Shown: positions 50,839 through 60,723, counted from the stretch's first letter. The stretch: DNA of 64,000 nucleotides from Shewanella halifaxensis HAW-EB4 (GCF_000019185.1 NC_010334.1:1736001-1800000); one strand, 5' to 3'. The notes: generated by a model from the sequence alone, not told the origin. Numbers and translations are program-made.

Positions 50839-51816
50839 ATGAATAAACAAGTACAACAAAATCACACAGACGCACAGTTTCCGCATATGAACTCCGTTCA
50901 TAATCCGGGAGACGATGAAATCGACCTCCGCGAACTCTTCTCCGTCATCTGGCAGGGCAAATGGCTCATCATCGCCATAACCACTGTATTCGCTATTGGC
51001 TCAGTCATCTTCGCCCTCATGCAGCCAAACACCTACAAATCTGAGGCATTACTAGCACCAGCAAGCGAAGAACAAGGCGGTGGACTAAGTGCATTAGCTG
51101 GCCAATTTGGTGGACTTGCTAGCATGGCGGGCATAAACCTAGGTGCCGCCGGAGGAGTAGATAAAACTCAAATGGCCATCGAGGTGTTAAAATCTCGTCA
51201 ATTCGCCAGCCAGTTTATTCAAAAGCACAACATCTTGCCAGATTTAATGGCCACAGATAAGTGGGATATGTCAACTAATACGCTGGTTTATAATGAAAAA
51301 ATGTATAACCCCGTAACTAAAACTTGGTTGCGGGAAGTAAAGGCTCCATTTAAGCCAGAACCTTCAATGCAAGAAGCATTTAAGGTTTTCAAAAAAGTTA
51401 TTGAGATTAACTCGGCCAAAGATACAGGCATGGTCACAATCTCTGTAGAGCATCTGTCACCTAACATTGCACAGCAATGGGTGACTTGGATAGTAGAAGA
51501 TATTAACAAGGCGATGAAAGAGCGGGATGTGGCCGAAGCCATTCGCAGTAGTGAGTTTCTAAATAAACAAATAGCATTAACTAATGTTGCTGACATACGT
51601 TCAATTCTTTATAGGCTTATAGAGGAGCAAGCAAAAACAATTATGTTTGCTGAGGTTCGTGATGAATATGTGTTTAAAACAATCGATCCTGCTCTAGTTT
51701 CTGAAGAAAAAGATGGCCCTAAACGCGCTTTGATTTGTTTACTAGGTACGGTGTTGGGGGCTGGATTAGCTTTGATGATTGTTTTGATAAGACATTTCGT
51801 TAGGAAAGAAGAGTAG
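50839..51816 (+). CDS. wzz: Wzz-type polysaccharide chain-length regulator
   Basis: 325 residues. Two membrane spans: about 41-61 (WLIIAITTVFAIGSVIFALM) and about 298-316 (LICLLGTVLGAGLALMIVLI), with a Wzz domain at the N-terminus (DEIDLRELFSVIWQGKW). A periplasmic helical region lies between. Sets polymer length made by Wzy in the inner membrane. No tyrosine-kinase domain is attached. The C-terminus ends with basic RHFVRKEE. Confidence 0.93.
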   Translation: MNKQVQQNHTDAQFPHMNSVHNPGDDEIDLRELFSVIWQGKWLIIAITTVFAIGSVIFALMQPNTYKSEALLAPASEEQGGGLSALAGQFGGLASMAGINLGAAGGVDKTQMAIEVLKSRQFASQFIQKHNILPDLMATDKWDMSTNTLVYNEKMYNPVTKTWLREVKAPFKPEPSMQEAFKVFKKVIEINSAKDTGMVTISVEHLSPNIAQQWVTWIVEDINKAMKERDVAEAIRSSEFLNKQIALTNVADIRSILYRLIEEQAKTIMFAEVRDEYVFKTIDPALVSEEKDGPKRALICLLGTVLGAGLALMIVLIRHFVRKEE

Positions 51817-51964
51817 GGATCTTTTCTTTTATAGTTTCTAGCAGCGAAGCGCTCTAGTATTCTAGATTCTTCTTTAAAATAAGAAAAACAGCGAAATAGA
51901 AGGTTACAACGGATAGCGCTGATGTAAGAAATAAGAGTGACAGTCTCAACATTGATTAAAAGTG

Positions 51965-51990
51965 TCTCAGCCTCAACCTAGAGGCTGAGA
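51965..51990 (+). terminator. Hairpin between wzz and rmlB
   Basis: TCTCAGCCTC pairs perfectly with GAGGCTGAGA around AACCTA. There is no T-tract after it (TTGGAAAG), so it may be an mRNA stability or attenuation hairpin rather than a full terminator. Confidence 0.5.
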
Positions 51991-52070
51991 TTGGAAAGTC
52001 TGATAATTCAATTCACAACGTTTAAAATGAACTTGTTCTTAGGCAAGTAATACATCTTGGAAGCATAAAA

Positions 52071-53225
52071 ATGAAAATTTTAGTCACAGGTGGAGCCGGC
52101 TTTATTGGCTCTGCGGTAGTGCGTCATATCATCAATAATACACAAGATAGTGTTATCAACGTCGATAAATTAACTTACGCAGGTAATCTAGAGTCGTTAG
52201 CAAGCATTGAGTCAAATGAACGTTATGTTTTCGAACAAGTTGATATTTGTGACCGTGCGGAATTAGACAGAGTTTTTGTAAAGTGTAAGCCTGACGCTGT
52301 AATGCATTTAGCTGCAGAGTCACATGTTGATCGCTCAATCACGGGCCCAGCAGATTTCATCCAGACAAATATCGTGGGCACATATACGCTTCTTGAAGCG
52401 ACACGAGCGTATTGGAACACATTGGCTGAAGATGCTAAGAAAGCATTTCGTTTTCATCATATTTCTACTGATGAAGTTTACGGCGACCTACCGCACCCTG
52501 ATGATATTGAGGATGAAACAGAGCCCTCAACAGGCAAAGAGCCTTCAGCGGATAATGAGCCTTCAGCCAATAAATCGCTACCTTTATTTACCGAAACTAC
52601 ATCATACGAACCCTCAAGCCCTTACTCTGCATCTAAGGCAAGTTCCGACCATCTTGTTCGTGCTTGGTTAAGAACCTATGGCCTACCAACCATAGTAACC
52701 AACTGTTCTAATAATTATGGTCCATATCACTTCCCTGAAAAGCTGATCCCATTAGTGATTTTAAATGCATTAGAGGGAAAACCATTACCTATCTACGGTA
52801 AAGGTGACCAAATCCGCGATTGGTTATATGTTGAAGATCACGCTAGAGCACTTTATAAAGTCGTTACCGAAGGTGTCGTAGGCGAAACGTACAATATCGG
52901 TGGCCATAACGAAAAGCAAAATTTAGAAGTTGTTCAGACGATTTGTGCAATTTTAGATTCTTTAGTGCCAAAAGAAACAAAATATAAAGAACAAATTACT
53001 TATGTTACAGACAGGCCAGGTCACGACAGACGCTATGCAATTGATTCAAGTAAAATGCAACGTGAACTTGGTTGGACGCCGATCGAAACATTTGAAACAG
53101 GGCTTAAAAAGACAATTGAATGGTATTTGACTAACCAAGAGTGGTGTCAACACGTGCAAGATGGGAGTTATCAGCGTGAACGTTTAGGTGTAGTGCCATC
53201 TGCGACGAAGGAAGATGCACAATGA
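52071..53225 (+). CDS. rmlB: dTDP-glucose 4,6-dehydratase
   Basis: 384 residues; the family is usually about 355-361. NAD-binding GGAGFIGSAVVRHI at the N-terminus, the HLAAESHVDRS block, YSASKASSDHLVRAW with catalytic Tyr and Lys, and YNIGGHNE are present. It converts dTDP-glucose to the 4-keto-6-deoxy sugar in dTDP-rhamnose (or related) synthesis. The extra length is a low-complexity insert with EPSTGK, EPSADN and EPSANK between HPDD and LPLFTET (residues about 150-170). It overlaps rmlA by 4 bases. Confidence 0.96.
   Translation: MKILVTGGAGFIGSAVVRHIINNTQDSVINVDKLTYAGNLESLASIESNERYVFEQVDICDRAELDRVFVKCKPDAVMHLAAESHVDRSITGPADFIQTNIVGTYTLLEATRAYWNTLAEDAKKAFRFHHISTDEVYGDLPHPDDIEDETEPSTGKEPSADNEPSANKSLPLFTETTSYEPSSPYSASKASSDHLVRAWLRTYGLPTIVTNCSNNYGPYHFPEKLIPLVILNALEGKPLPIYGKGDQIRDWLYVEDHARALYKVVTEGVVGETYNIGGHNEKQNLEVVQTICAILDSLVPKETKYKEQITYVTDRPGHDRRYAIDSSKMQRELGWTPIETFETGLKKTIEWYLTNQEWCQHVQDGSYQRERLGVVPSATKEDAQ
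52521..52574 (+). repeat. 18-bp tandem repeat inside rmlB, 3 copies
   Basis: Three units starting GAGCCYTCA at 52521, 52539 and 52557 encode EPSTGK-EPSADN-EPSANK. It is an insertion relative to normal RmlB length. Confidence 0.85.
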
Positions 53226-54109
53226 AAGGTATTGTATTAGCTGGTGGCAGTGGTACTCGTTTATTTCCATTAACTCGTGGTGTATCAAAGCAACTGCTTC
53301 CAATCTACGACAAGCCAATGGTGTTTTATCCTATTTCAACTCTGATGCTGGCGGGCATCAAAGATATTTTAATCATTACTACCCCTGAAGATAATGCGGG
53401 CTTTAAGCGGCTATTAGGTGACGGCTCAGATTTTGGCATCAACCTTGAGTATGCTATTCAACCAAGTCCTGATGGCTTAGCACAAGCGTTTATCATTGGT
53501 GAAGAGTTTATTGGTGATGATAGCGTTTGTTTAGTCCTTGGCGATAACATTTTCTATGGTCAGTCTTTTTCAAATACACTTAAAAATGCAGCATCGCGTG
53601 AGTCTGGAGCAACCGTTTTTGGCTACCAAGTGAAAGATCCTGAGCGTTTTGGTGTGGTTGAGTTCGATGAAGATATGAAAGCGGTATCGATTGAAGAAAA
53701 ACCTGAAACACCAAAATCAAATTATGCAGTTACTGGTCTTTACTTCTACGACAATCGCGTTGTTGAAATGGCAAAACAAGTTAAACCATCTCATCGTGGT
53801 GAGCTTGAAATTACGACACTAAATGAAATGTATTTAAATGATGGATTGTTAAATGTTGAGTTATTAGGCCGGGGTTTTGCGTGGCTTGATACAGGCACCC
53901 ATGAAAGCCTTCATGAAGCCTCTTCTTTTGTTCAAACCATTGAAAATGTTCAAGGCTTAAAGGTTGCCTGCTTAGAAGAAATTGCTTGGCGTAACGGTTG
54001 GTTGAGTAACGAGCAGATTTTGTCTCTAGCCAAGCCTATGATGAAGAACGAATACGGTCAGTATTTAAAACGTTTAGTGAGTGAAAATCAGAAAAAGGTA
54101 CTGACCTAA
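53222..54109 (+). CDS. rmlA: Glucose-1-phosphate thymidylyltransferase
   Basis: 295 residues, the normal size. Nucleotide-binding GGSGTRLFPLTRGVSKQLLP at the N-terminus, KPMVFYPISTLMLAGI, VLGDNIFYG and the C-terminal AWLDTGTHESLHEAS are diagnostic. It makes dTDP-glucose, the first step of the pathway. ATG overlaps the rmlB stop (ATGA), and one base is shared with rmlD. Confidence 0.97.
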   Translation: MKGIVLAGGSGTRLFPLTRGVSKQLLPIYDKPMVFYPISTLMLAGIKDILIITTPEDNAGFKRLLGDGSDFGINLEYAIQPSPDGLAQAFIIGEEFIGDDSVCLVLGDNIFYGQSFSNTLKNAASRESGATVFGYQVKDPERFGVVEFDEDMKAVSIEEKPETPKSNYAVTGLYFYDNRVVEMAKQVKPSHRGELEITTLNEMYLNDGLLNVELLGRGFAWLDTGTHESLHEASSFVQTIENVQGLKVACLEEIAWRNGWLSNEQILSLAKPMMKNEYGQYLKRLVSENQKKVLT

Positions 54110-54990
54110 TGCGGGTACTAATTACAGGGTGCAATGGGCAAGTTGGCTGTAGTTTAACTGAGCAATTAGCTAAGGACACAAATACAACAGTATTAGCGCT
54201 TGATAGAGATTACCTCGATATTACCAATCTAGATGCCGTTCATGCTGCAGTTGTTGAATTTAAACCAAGTATCATTATTAATGCTGCAGCGCATACTGCA
54301 GTAGATAAAGCAGAAGAGGAAGTTGAACTTTCTTATGCTATTAATCGTGATGGACCGAAATACCTAGCACAAGCTGCGCAAGATGTGGGAGCTGCAATAC
54401 TGCATATATCAACTGATTATGTCTTTGAAGGCAATAAAGTTGGTGAGTATGTAGAAAGTGACACCACAAACCCACAAGGGGTTTATGGTGAAAGTAAGTT
54501 GGCGGGTGAAGTTGCCGTAGCACAAGCATGCGATAAACACATCATCCTTCGCACCGCTTGGGTGTTTGGTGAAAATGGCAATAACTTTGTAAAAACCATG
54601 CTGCGCTTAGGCACAACTCGAGATGCATTGAATGTTGTTGGAGACCAGTTCGGTGGACCAACCTACGCAGGTGATATTGCAAATGCGTTAATTCAAATTG
54701 CTAATCGAATTACCCAAGGTGATGCTATTGAATATGGTGTTTATCACTTCTCGGGCTTACCCCACGTTAGTTGGTACGAGTTTGCAGAAACTATTTTTGA
54801 TATAGCAATCGAGAAAGGCGTTCTCAAGAAGCGTCCTAGCTTAAGCAATATAAAAACTGAGCAATACCCTACACCAGCAAAGCGACCAAGTAACTCCTGC
54901 TTAAATACCGACAAAATCACTAGTGTATTTGCAATTGAAGCGAGTGACTGGAAAGTAGCATTAAATAATATTCAAGCATATACAGGATAA
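54109..54990 (+). CDS. rmlD: dTDP-4-dehydrorhamnose reductase
   Basis: 293 residues. Short-chain reductase: ITGCNGQVGCSLTEQL, NAAAHTAVDKAEEE, ISTDYVFEGNK and VYGESKLAGE with catalytic Tyr/Lys. It performs the last step to dTDP-L-rhamnose, so with rmlA, rmlB and rmlC the pathway is complete. It shares one base with the rmlA stop. Confidence 0.96.
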   Translation: MRVLITGCNGQVGCSLTEQLAKDTNTTVLALDRDYLDITNLDAVHAAVVEFKPSIIINAAAHTAVDKAEEEVELSYAINRDGPKYLAQAAQDVGAAILHISTDYVFEGNKVGEYVESDTTNPQGVYGESKLAGEVAVAQACDKHIILRTAWVFGENGNNFVKTMLRLGTTRDALNVVGDQFGGPTYAGDIANALIQIANRITQGDAIEYGVYHFSGLPHVSWYEFAETIFDIAIEKGVLKKRPSLSNIKTEQYPTPAKRPSNSCLNTDKITSVFAIEASDWKVALNNIQAYTG

Positions 54991-54994
54991 GAAT

Positions 54995-55549
54995 ATGAAA
55001 GTGATAAATACTAGTATTCCTGATGTGAAAATTATAGAGCCTAGCGTGTTTGGTGACGAACGCGGATTCTTTATGGAAACCTGGAATCAAAAGAAATTTG
55101 AAGAATTAGTAACAGGTAAACCTACACAATTTGTGCAAGACAACCATTCAAAATCCAAGAAAGGGATTTTGCGTGGTTTACATTACCAGATTGAAAATAC
55201 TCAAGGGAAACTAGTTCGTGTAGTTTCAGGAGAGGTATTTGATGTGGCGGTTGATATTCGAAAGGGCTCTCCAACGTTTGGTCAGTGGGTTGGTGAGTAC
55301 CTTTCTGCAGATAATAAGCGTCAGCTTTGGGTTCCAGAGGGCTTTGCCCATGGTTTTTATGTTACAAGTAATGAAGCCGAATTCGTTTATAAATGTACTG
55401 ATTTTTATAATCCGAAAGCTGAAATATCACTTTTTTGGGCTGACGAGAGCTTAGCTATAAATTGGCCTCTTTCCGGAATTCCTATGCTTTCTGAAAAAGA
55501 TATAAATGGAATAACATTTGAAACGATAATTAGTAATGATTGGGTTTGA
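54995..55549 (+). CDS. rmlC: dTDP-4-dehydrorhamnose 3,5-epimerase
   Basis: 184 residues. RmlC cupin: FGDERGFFMETWNQKKF, NHSKSKKGILRGLHYQ with the catalytic His, GEVFDVAVDIRKGSPTFG and PEGFAHGFYV. It epimerises the keto sugar before RmlD. The start follows AGGATAAGAAT, 4 bases after rmlD. It is the last gene before the AT-rich assembly genes. Confidence 0.96.
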   Translation: MKVINTSIPDVKIIEPSVFGDERGFFMETWNQKKFEELVTGKPTQFVQDNHSKSKKGILRGLHYQIENTQGKLVRVVSGEVFDVAVDIRKGSPTFGQWVGEYLSADNKRQLWVPEGFAHGFYVTSNEAEFVYKCTDFYNPKAEISLFWADESLAINWPLSGIPMLSEKDINGITFETIISNDWV

Positions 55550-55555
55550 TTGCAA

Positions 55556-57094
55556 ATGACCGAAGGGACGACTAAGCAAGAAGGAAATAAAATAATAGCG
55601 AAAAATGCTATTTTCTTGTATTTAAGAATGTTTTTTACCTTAGGTGTATCTTTATATACTTCTCGAGTTGTGTTGGATGCTCTAGGTGTAGAAGATTTTG
55701 GTATTTACAATGTCGTTGGTAGCATCGTTTTAATGCTGTCTTTTTTAAATACGTCAATGAGTAGTGCTACTGCAAGATTTATTACTTTTGAAATTGGGAA
55801 AAAAGGGAAAGTTCAACAGGTTTTTACCGCATCTGTCCTGATACATATAATAATTGCATTTTTAATACTTGTTACCGGTTGGGTACTAGGTAAGTTTGTA
55901 ATTTTTGAACAATTAGATATACCTTTATCGCGCTTAACAGCTGCTCAATGGGTTTATTATTTTTCATTGTTGTCAGCAAGTGTTGCTGTTTTGCAAGTAC
56001 CTTATAGTGCTATGGTTATTGCGTATGAAAAATTTAATGTTTTTGCGTACGTTGAAATATGGAACTCAATTTTAAAGCTAATAGTTGTATATCTACTATT
56101 TAATCTAGATGAAGATAAGTTGGTAATATATGGTTGTCTAGTATTTATTGTTTCAATAATTATATTTTTGACTTACTTTATATACGCAAAAAACAGTTTT
56201 AAGGATTGTGCGTTAGATTTTAATTTAGACTTTTTACTAATTAAAAGAATGTTTTCATTTTCAGGTTGGGATCTATATGGGAATTTGAGTGTGCTTGCAA
56301 GGATGCAGGGGGTTAATATCTTGTTTAATGTTTTCTTTGGTGCATTGATTAATGCGGCAAACGGTGTTGCTACTCAAGTTCAGTCAGCGGTTATGGCATT
56401 TGCAAATAGTGCGGTAACAGCTGTTAAGCCACAGATAGTTAAGAGTTATGCTAGTGGTGATTATGTCAGAACTAATGAGTTAGTCTTAAATGCGGCTAAA
56501 TTTACTTTTATTATTCTGTTACTGGTTACATTACCGCTTATATTTGAGATGGAATACGTTCTTGGTCTTTGGTTGGTTAAAGTTCCGGAATATGCTGTTT
56601 CTTTCTGTCAGTATATTTTGGTATTTAACTTTTTTGCAAATACATCGTTCGTGATTATTAGTGCGATACATGCCACGGGTAATGTGAAAAGGCCTAGTTT
56701 AATTAATGGTACACTTTATCTTTTAGTCGTTCCACTTTCATATATAGCATTTAGCATGGGGACAGGTCCTATTGTATCATTCCAAATAAATATATTTATG
56801 GTTATGCTTGGTATGCTGTCTAATGCTTGGACGTTAAACATGTATTTGCCACAATTTTCAATAATGTCGTTTGTAAGGCAAATGATGCTCCCGTGTTTGG
56901 TTATAACATTTTTGAGTACAATTGTTTTGTTTGCATTTGTAACAATGTTCGAACAAGGATTTGTTAGGCTTGTAATTACAACTACGTTATCTTCAGTTGT
57001 GATTTTAGTAGCAAGTTATTTACTTGCATTGGATAAGAAACAGAAAGAATGGTTGCTTGATATGTTTTTTAGTAAGTTTAATATAAAAGCTTAG
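55556..57094 (+). CDS. Polysaccharide repeat-unit flippase (Wzx-like)
   Basis: 512 residues, 12 or more membrane spans and the MATE/MOP polysaccharide transporter pattern: FLYLRMFFTLGVSLYTSRVVLDALGVEDFGIYNVVGS spread across residues 18-54 and FSGWDLYGNLSVLARMQGVNIL near 234-255. It moves lipid-linked repeat units to the periplasm. ATG 55556 is chosen; TTG 55550 is in frame. Clearly AT-richer than the rml genes. Confidence 0.88.
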   Translation: MTEGTTKQEGNKIIAKNAIFLYLRMFFTLGVSLYTSRVVLDALGVEDFGIYNVVGSIVLMLSFLNTSMSSATARFITFEIGKKGKVQQVFTASVLIHIIIAFLILVTGWVLGKFVIFEQLDIPLSRLTAAQWVYYFSLLSASVAVLQVPYSAMVIAYEKFNVFAYVEIWNSILKLIVVYLLFNLDEDKLVIYGCLVFIVSIIIFLTYFIYAKNSFKDCALDFNLDFLLIKRMFSFSGWDLYGNLSVLARMQGVNILFNVFFGALINAANGVATQVQSAVMAFANSAVTAVKPQIVKSYASGDYVRTNELVLNAAKFTFIILLLVTLPLIFEMEYVLGLWLVKVPEYAVSFCQYILVFNFFANTSFVIISAIHATGNVKRPSLINGTLYLLVVPLSYIAFSMGTGPIVSFQINIFMVMLGMLSNAWTLNMYLPQFSIMSFVRQMMLPCLVITFLSTIVLFAFVTMFEQGFVRLVITTTLSSVVILVASYLLALDKKQKEWLLDMFFSKFNIKA

Positions 57095-57107
57095 CGGTGA
57101 GTATTTA

Positions 57108-58127
57108 ATGAAAGCTAGAAAGGTTAGTGTAATAACTCCATGCTATAATGGCGGCGGGTATGTATATCGACTGTTAGATTCCATTTTGAATCAGTCATAC
57201 CCTAACATTGAAATGATAGTTATCGATGACGGTTCAACGGATAACTCTGCAGAAATAATTAAATCTTATATTATTCCTTTTCAGGAAAAAGGTTATTCTC
57301 TAACCTATGTTTTCCAAAAAAATGCAGGCCAATCGGTTGCGATAAACAATGCTCTTAAGTTATTTAGTGGTGAATACCTAGTATGGCCTGATAGTGATGA
57401 TTTTTATGCAACTAATGTAGCAATATCTGAAATGGTTTTTGCGCTCGAGGCAACTGATGAGTCTGTTAGCGTGGTTAGATGTCATAGTAATTTATTAGAT
57501 GAATTAACATTGGAAAAAATCGGTACACGTGAAACTAGAAGTGATCTTAATACTAAGGTCGATTATTTTGAGGATTGCTTGCTGGTTCAAAATGGTTTCT
57601 GGTTTGGTGCTGGTAACTATATGGCAAAAACAAGTGTTGTAAGAAACGTGTTAACAAAGATGAATATTTACACTGAGAAAAATGCAGGGCAAAACTGGCA
57701 ACTGATGCTTCCGCTTCTATATAAATATTCGTGTATAACCGTCCCGAGTGTTCTTTACTCTATATTGGAGCGTGAATCATCTCATTCAAGAGGTCACTTT
57801 TCAACATTTGAAGAAGTACTTGTAAAATACGAATCATATGAAAAAACTATAGTTAACACCTTGAAAACCATGTTAATTCCTGAACTTGAGAGAGAAGGTT
57901 ATATTGATAAAGTTGAAAATAATTATAAGCTTATTAAATTCAAGAATTATATTTCTTTCGGGAAAAGGAAAGACGCAATTTATTTGTATAACGAATTAGC
58001 TCACAAGGGAGTGAATGTTGATTTTAGCTTTAAGGTTAGATTATTTCTTTTGTTTATTCCTATGATGAAACAATTTATTGATTTAGCAAAAACTATACGT
58101 AATTATTTTAAGTCAAAAAAGTATTAA
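57108..58127 (+). CDS. Glycosyltransferase family 2
   Basis: 339 residues. GT-A fold: VSVITPCYNGGGYVYRLLDS at the N-terminus, VIDDGSTDNSAEII, NAGQSVAINNAL and the metal-binding PDSDD. Adds a sugar to the repeat unit; donor and linkage cannot be told. A short cluster of membrane-like residues near the C-terminus (FLLFIPMMKQF) may associate with the membrane. AT-rich codon use like its neighbours. Confidence 0.9.
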   Translation: MKARKVSVITPCYNGGGYVYRLLDSILNQSYPNIEMIVIDDGSTDNSAEIIKSYIIPFQEKGYSLTYVFQKNAGQSVAINNALKLFSGEYLVWPDSDDFYATNVAISEMVFALEATDESVSVVRCHSNLLDELTLEKIGTRETRSDLNTKVDYFEDCLLVQNGFWFGAGNYMAKTSVVRNVLTKMNIYTEKNAGQNWQLMLPLLYKYSCITVPSVLYSILERESSHSRGHFSTFEEVLVKYESYEKTIVNTLKTMLIPELEREGYIDKVENNYKLIKFKNYISFGKRKDAIYLYNELAHKGVNVDFSFKVRLFLLFIPMMKQFIDLAKTIRNYFKSKKY

Positions 58128-58183
58128 TTCAACTTTTCATTGTGAAAGTGGTGTGTATTGGTTATTAAAGTTAGGGGTGGCGG

Positions 58184-59545
58184 ATGAATTGTGGTGAGTT
58201 GATAAATGCTGTAGTTAAAAATGATATGTGTATTGGCTGTGGCGTTTGTGCTGCATATTGTAAATCGAATTCAATTGAGATGAAAGTTAATCAATATGGC
58301 TTCTACACTGCAAATCCAGTTGGGCAGTGTAATTGTGAAGGCAAGTGTATTAAGGTCTGTCCTTTTAATCCAGAGCCTGATGAATTGATAAAAACTGAGG
58401 ACGAAATAGCTAAGGTGTTTTTGACTGAAACAACAAAGCAACACAGAAAGATCGGTCGTTATATTAATACATATGTGGGCTTTTCATTAAAGCACAGAGC
58501 AAAATCTTCATCAGGTGGCATTGCAACTTATACATTAACAAAACTAATGCAACGTGGTGAGATTCAGCACGTAATATCAGTTAAGTCTGATGATAACCCT
58601 AATGCACACTATGAGTATTCGATTAGTAGTAATATCGAAGAGTTAAATAATGCAGCAAAGACAAAGTACTATCCCGTTACTTTAGCTGTGGCATTAAAAA
58701 AAATAAAAGAGTTAGATGGAAAGGTAGCGATAGTTGGTGTTGCATGTTTCATAAAAGCGATTAGACTTGCGCAAAGAGAAGATCATTACTTCCAAAATAA
58801 AATCGGGTTTTTGGTTGGCATAATCTGTGGAGGTGTAAAAAGCACTTTTTTTGCAGAATACCTCGCCAGTAAAGCTGGTGTGTCTGCTAATGAGTTTAGT
58901 AAGCCACAATTCAGAATTAAAGACTCTACTAGTACTGCAAGTGATTACTCTTTCGGTTGTCTTGATAAAGAAAATAGTCATAAAAATATAAAAATGAAAG
59001 CCGTTGGAGATATGTGGGGCACTGGACTATTCAAGGCAAATGCATGCGACTTTTGTGATGATGTAACTACTGAGCTAGCTGATATTTCATTAGGTGATGC
59101 TTGGTTGGAACCATATTCTAACGATGGTCTTGGTACAAATGTTATAGTAACGCGAAGCACACTTGCTGATGAAATAATTACAAATGGCAATGAAAATGGT
59201 GATTTGTCAATTGAAATATTACCAGAGTCCGTATTTTTAAATTCTCAACAAGGCAGTTTTAATCATAGACATGATGGTCTTGGTTTCAGAATAAAGTCGA
59301 AAACAGATAGAGCGAATTTAATTCCTCCAAAAAGATTTGACAATGTTAAAATATCACCTTTATTGAAGTTGATTCAATTGTTTCGTATGAAATCAAGAGC
59401 AAAAAGTTTAGAGTTATGGGCTAATAATAAAAGTGCTGTTGAATTTGATAATGATATTTCAAGTTGTTTATTTACTTTGAAATTCTTCACAAAAATAAAT
59501 CATTACCAAAGAGCAATATTGAGAAGGATTAAAAATATACTTTAG
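58184..59545 (+). CDS. FrhB/FdhB-type iron-sulfur protein (F420 hydrogenase beta-like)
   Basis: 453 residues. N-terminal ferredoxin cysteines CIGCGVCAAYC and CNCEGKCIKVCPF, then the FrhB_N/FrhB_C type domains with SSGGIATYTLTKLM, VGVACFIKAIRLA and ACDFCDDVTTELADISLGDAW. This family often stands next to polysaccharide pyruvyltransferase genes, as here (59614). No F420 biosynthesis is implied; the substrate is unknown. It follows the glycosyltransferase by 56 bases, with AGGGGTGGCGG upstream. Confidence 0.88.
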   Translation: MNCGELINAVVKNDMCIGCGVCAAYCKSNSIEMKVNQYGFYTANPVGQCNCEGKCIKVCPFNPEPDELIKTEDEIAKVFLTETTKQHRKIGRYINTYVGFSLKHRAKSSSGGIATYTLTKLMQRGEIQHVISVKSDDNPNAHYEYSISSNIEELNNAAKTKYYPVTLAVALKKIKELDGKVAIVGVACFIKAIRLAQREDHYFQNKIGFLVGIICGGVKSTFFAEYLASKAGVSANEFSKPQFRIKDSTSTASDYSFGCLDKENSHKNIKMKAVGDMWGTGLFKANACDFCDDVTTELADISLGDAWLEPYSNDGLGTNVIVTRSTLADEIITNGNENGDLSIEILPESVFLNSQQGSFNHRHDGLGFRIKSKTDRANLIPPKRFDNVKISPLLKLIQLFRMKSRAKSLELWANNKSAVEFDNDISSCLFTLKFFTKINHYQRAILRRIKNIL

Positions 59546-59613
59546 GTAAGCAGCTTAATAATTTGGTTTCTTCTTTAATTTTCTATGGGTTGTAAGTTGG
59601 TGAGTATTTATAA

Positions 59614-60723
59614 ATGAAAAAAAACAATGTAAATAAAGTAGGTCTGCTAAATTTTCATTATTCTGATAATAATTATGGCGCAGTGTTACAAGCTGCCGCA
59701 CTTTTCAGAGTAGTGAAAAATCTGGGTTATGATGTAGAGCAAATTGACTTTATTCCTCATACATATAATGAAACGTTTTTATCTAGTTCGAAAAGAAAGA
59801 TAAAATATCTAATTGAAAGTCTTTTCAAAAATAAATTATCAATTGATGATAAGTGTTTTGAGCAATTTAGGCATGAATTCTTAAAAAGAAGTGTAAAGAT
59901 ATTTTCTAAGGAAGAGTTAGAAGGTATTGGCCATGAATATGATGCTATAATCGTTGGAAGCGATCAGGTTTGGAGAGCAGATTATACAGGTAGAGCCAAA
60001 TATGTTTATTTTTTGGATTTTGTTCCTAAATCTTGTAAAAAAGTATCATATGCAGCAAGTTTTGGATTAGATGATTGGATGCTTAAGAATGATAGTTCTG
60101 CTACCAGTAATATAAGCGGGTTGTTGTCTAAATTTGACCATGTATCTGTTAGAGAGTCGACTGGCGTAAAGGTTTGTAAAGATATATTCAATGTTGATGC
60201 CGAACATGTATTAGATCCAACATTATTAGTAAGTAAAGATTTTTTTAATGAAATTATTGATGGTAATAGCAATGACGTAGCTGAAGACCTGAATTCTCTA
60301 GTGTATTATAAATTAGATAAGTCACCGGTATTCGAAGAACAGTTGAAACTAATTTCGAAAGAGAAATTTAACAAAGTTGAAAACCTGTTCTACGATGGTG
60401 GAGTACAATTGAAGTATAATGAAGTTGGAGTATGGCTTTCAAAGATTAAGAATTCAAAACTCGTTATAACGGACTCTTTTCATTGTGTATGTTTTTCAAT
60501 AATTTTCGAAAAAAACTTCATATGTTCAGCTAACTCTTCCAGAGGCTTGACTCGACTAGAGAGTCTATTGGGAGCTTTAGGGCTACAAGATCGGATTTGT
60601 ATCGATGATTCTCAACTATCTAATGAGAAATACCTTCTCGAAATTGATTATGAAGCTGTAAAAAATAAAGTTTCACTGTTGCGTATTGGTTCGTTGGAGT
60701 TTATGAAAAATGCACTCAAGTAA
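59614..60723 (+). CDS. Polysaccharide pyruvyl transferase family protein
   Basis: 369 residues. The N-terminal motif NYGAVLQAAALFRVVKNLGYDVEQIDF (about 20-47), IIVGSDQVWRADYTG, SYAASFG, SVRESTG, DPTLL and TDSFHCVCFSIIF are family blocks. Transfers pyruvate from PEP to a sugar hydroxyl, or acts as a related ketal-forming enzyme. It overlaps the next glycosyltransferase by 14 bases. The pairing with the Fe-S gene suggests a common step. Confidence 0.9.
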   Translation: MKKNNVNKVGLLNFHYSDNNYGAVLQAAALFRVVKNLGYDVEQIDFIPHTYNETFLSSSKRKIKYLIESLFKNKLSIDDKCFEQFRHEFLKRSVKIFSKEELEGIGHEYDAIIVGSDQVWRADYTGRAKYVYFLDFVPKSCKKVSYAASFGLDDWMLKNDSSATSNISGLLSKFDHVSVRESTGVKVCKDIFNVDAEHVLDPTLLVSKDFFNEIIDGNSNDVAEDLNSLVYYKLDKSPVFEEQLKLISKEKFNKVENLFYDGGVQLKYNEVGVWLSKIKNSKLVITDSFHCVCFSIIFEKNFICSANSSRGLTRLESLLGALGLQDRICIDDSQLSNEKYLLEIDYEAVKNKVSLLRIGSLEFMKNALK

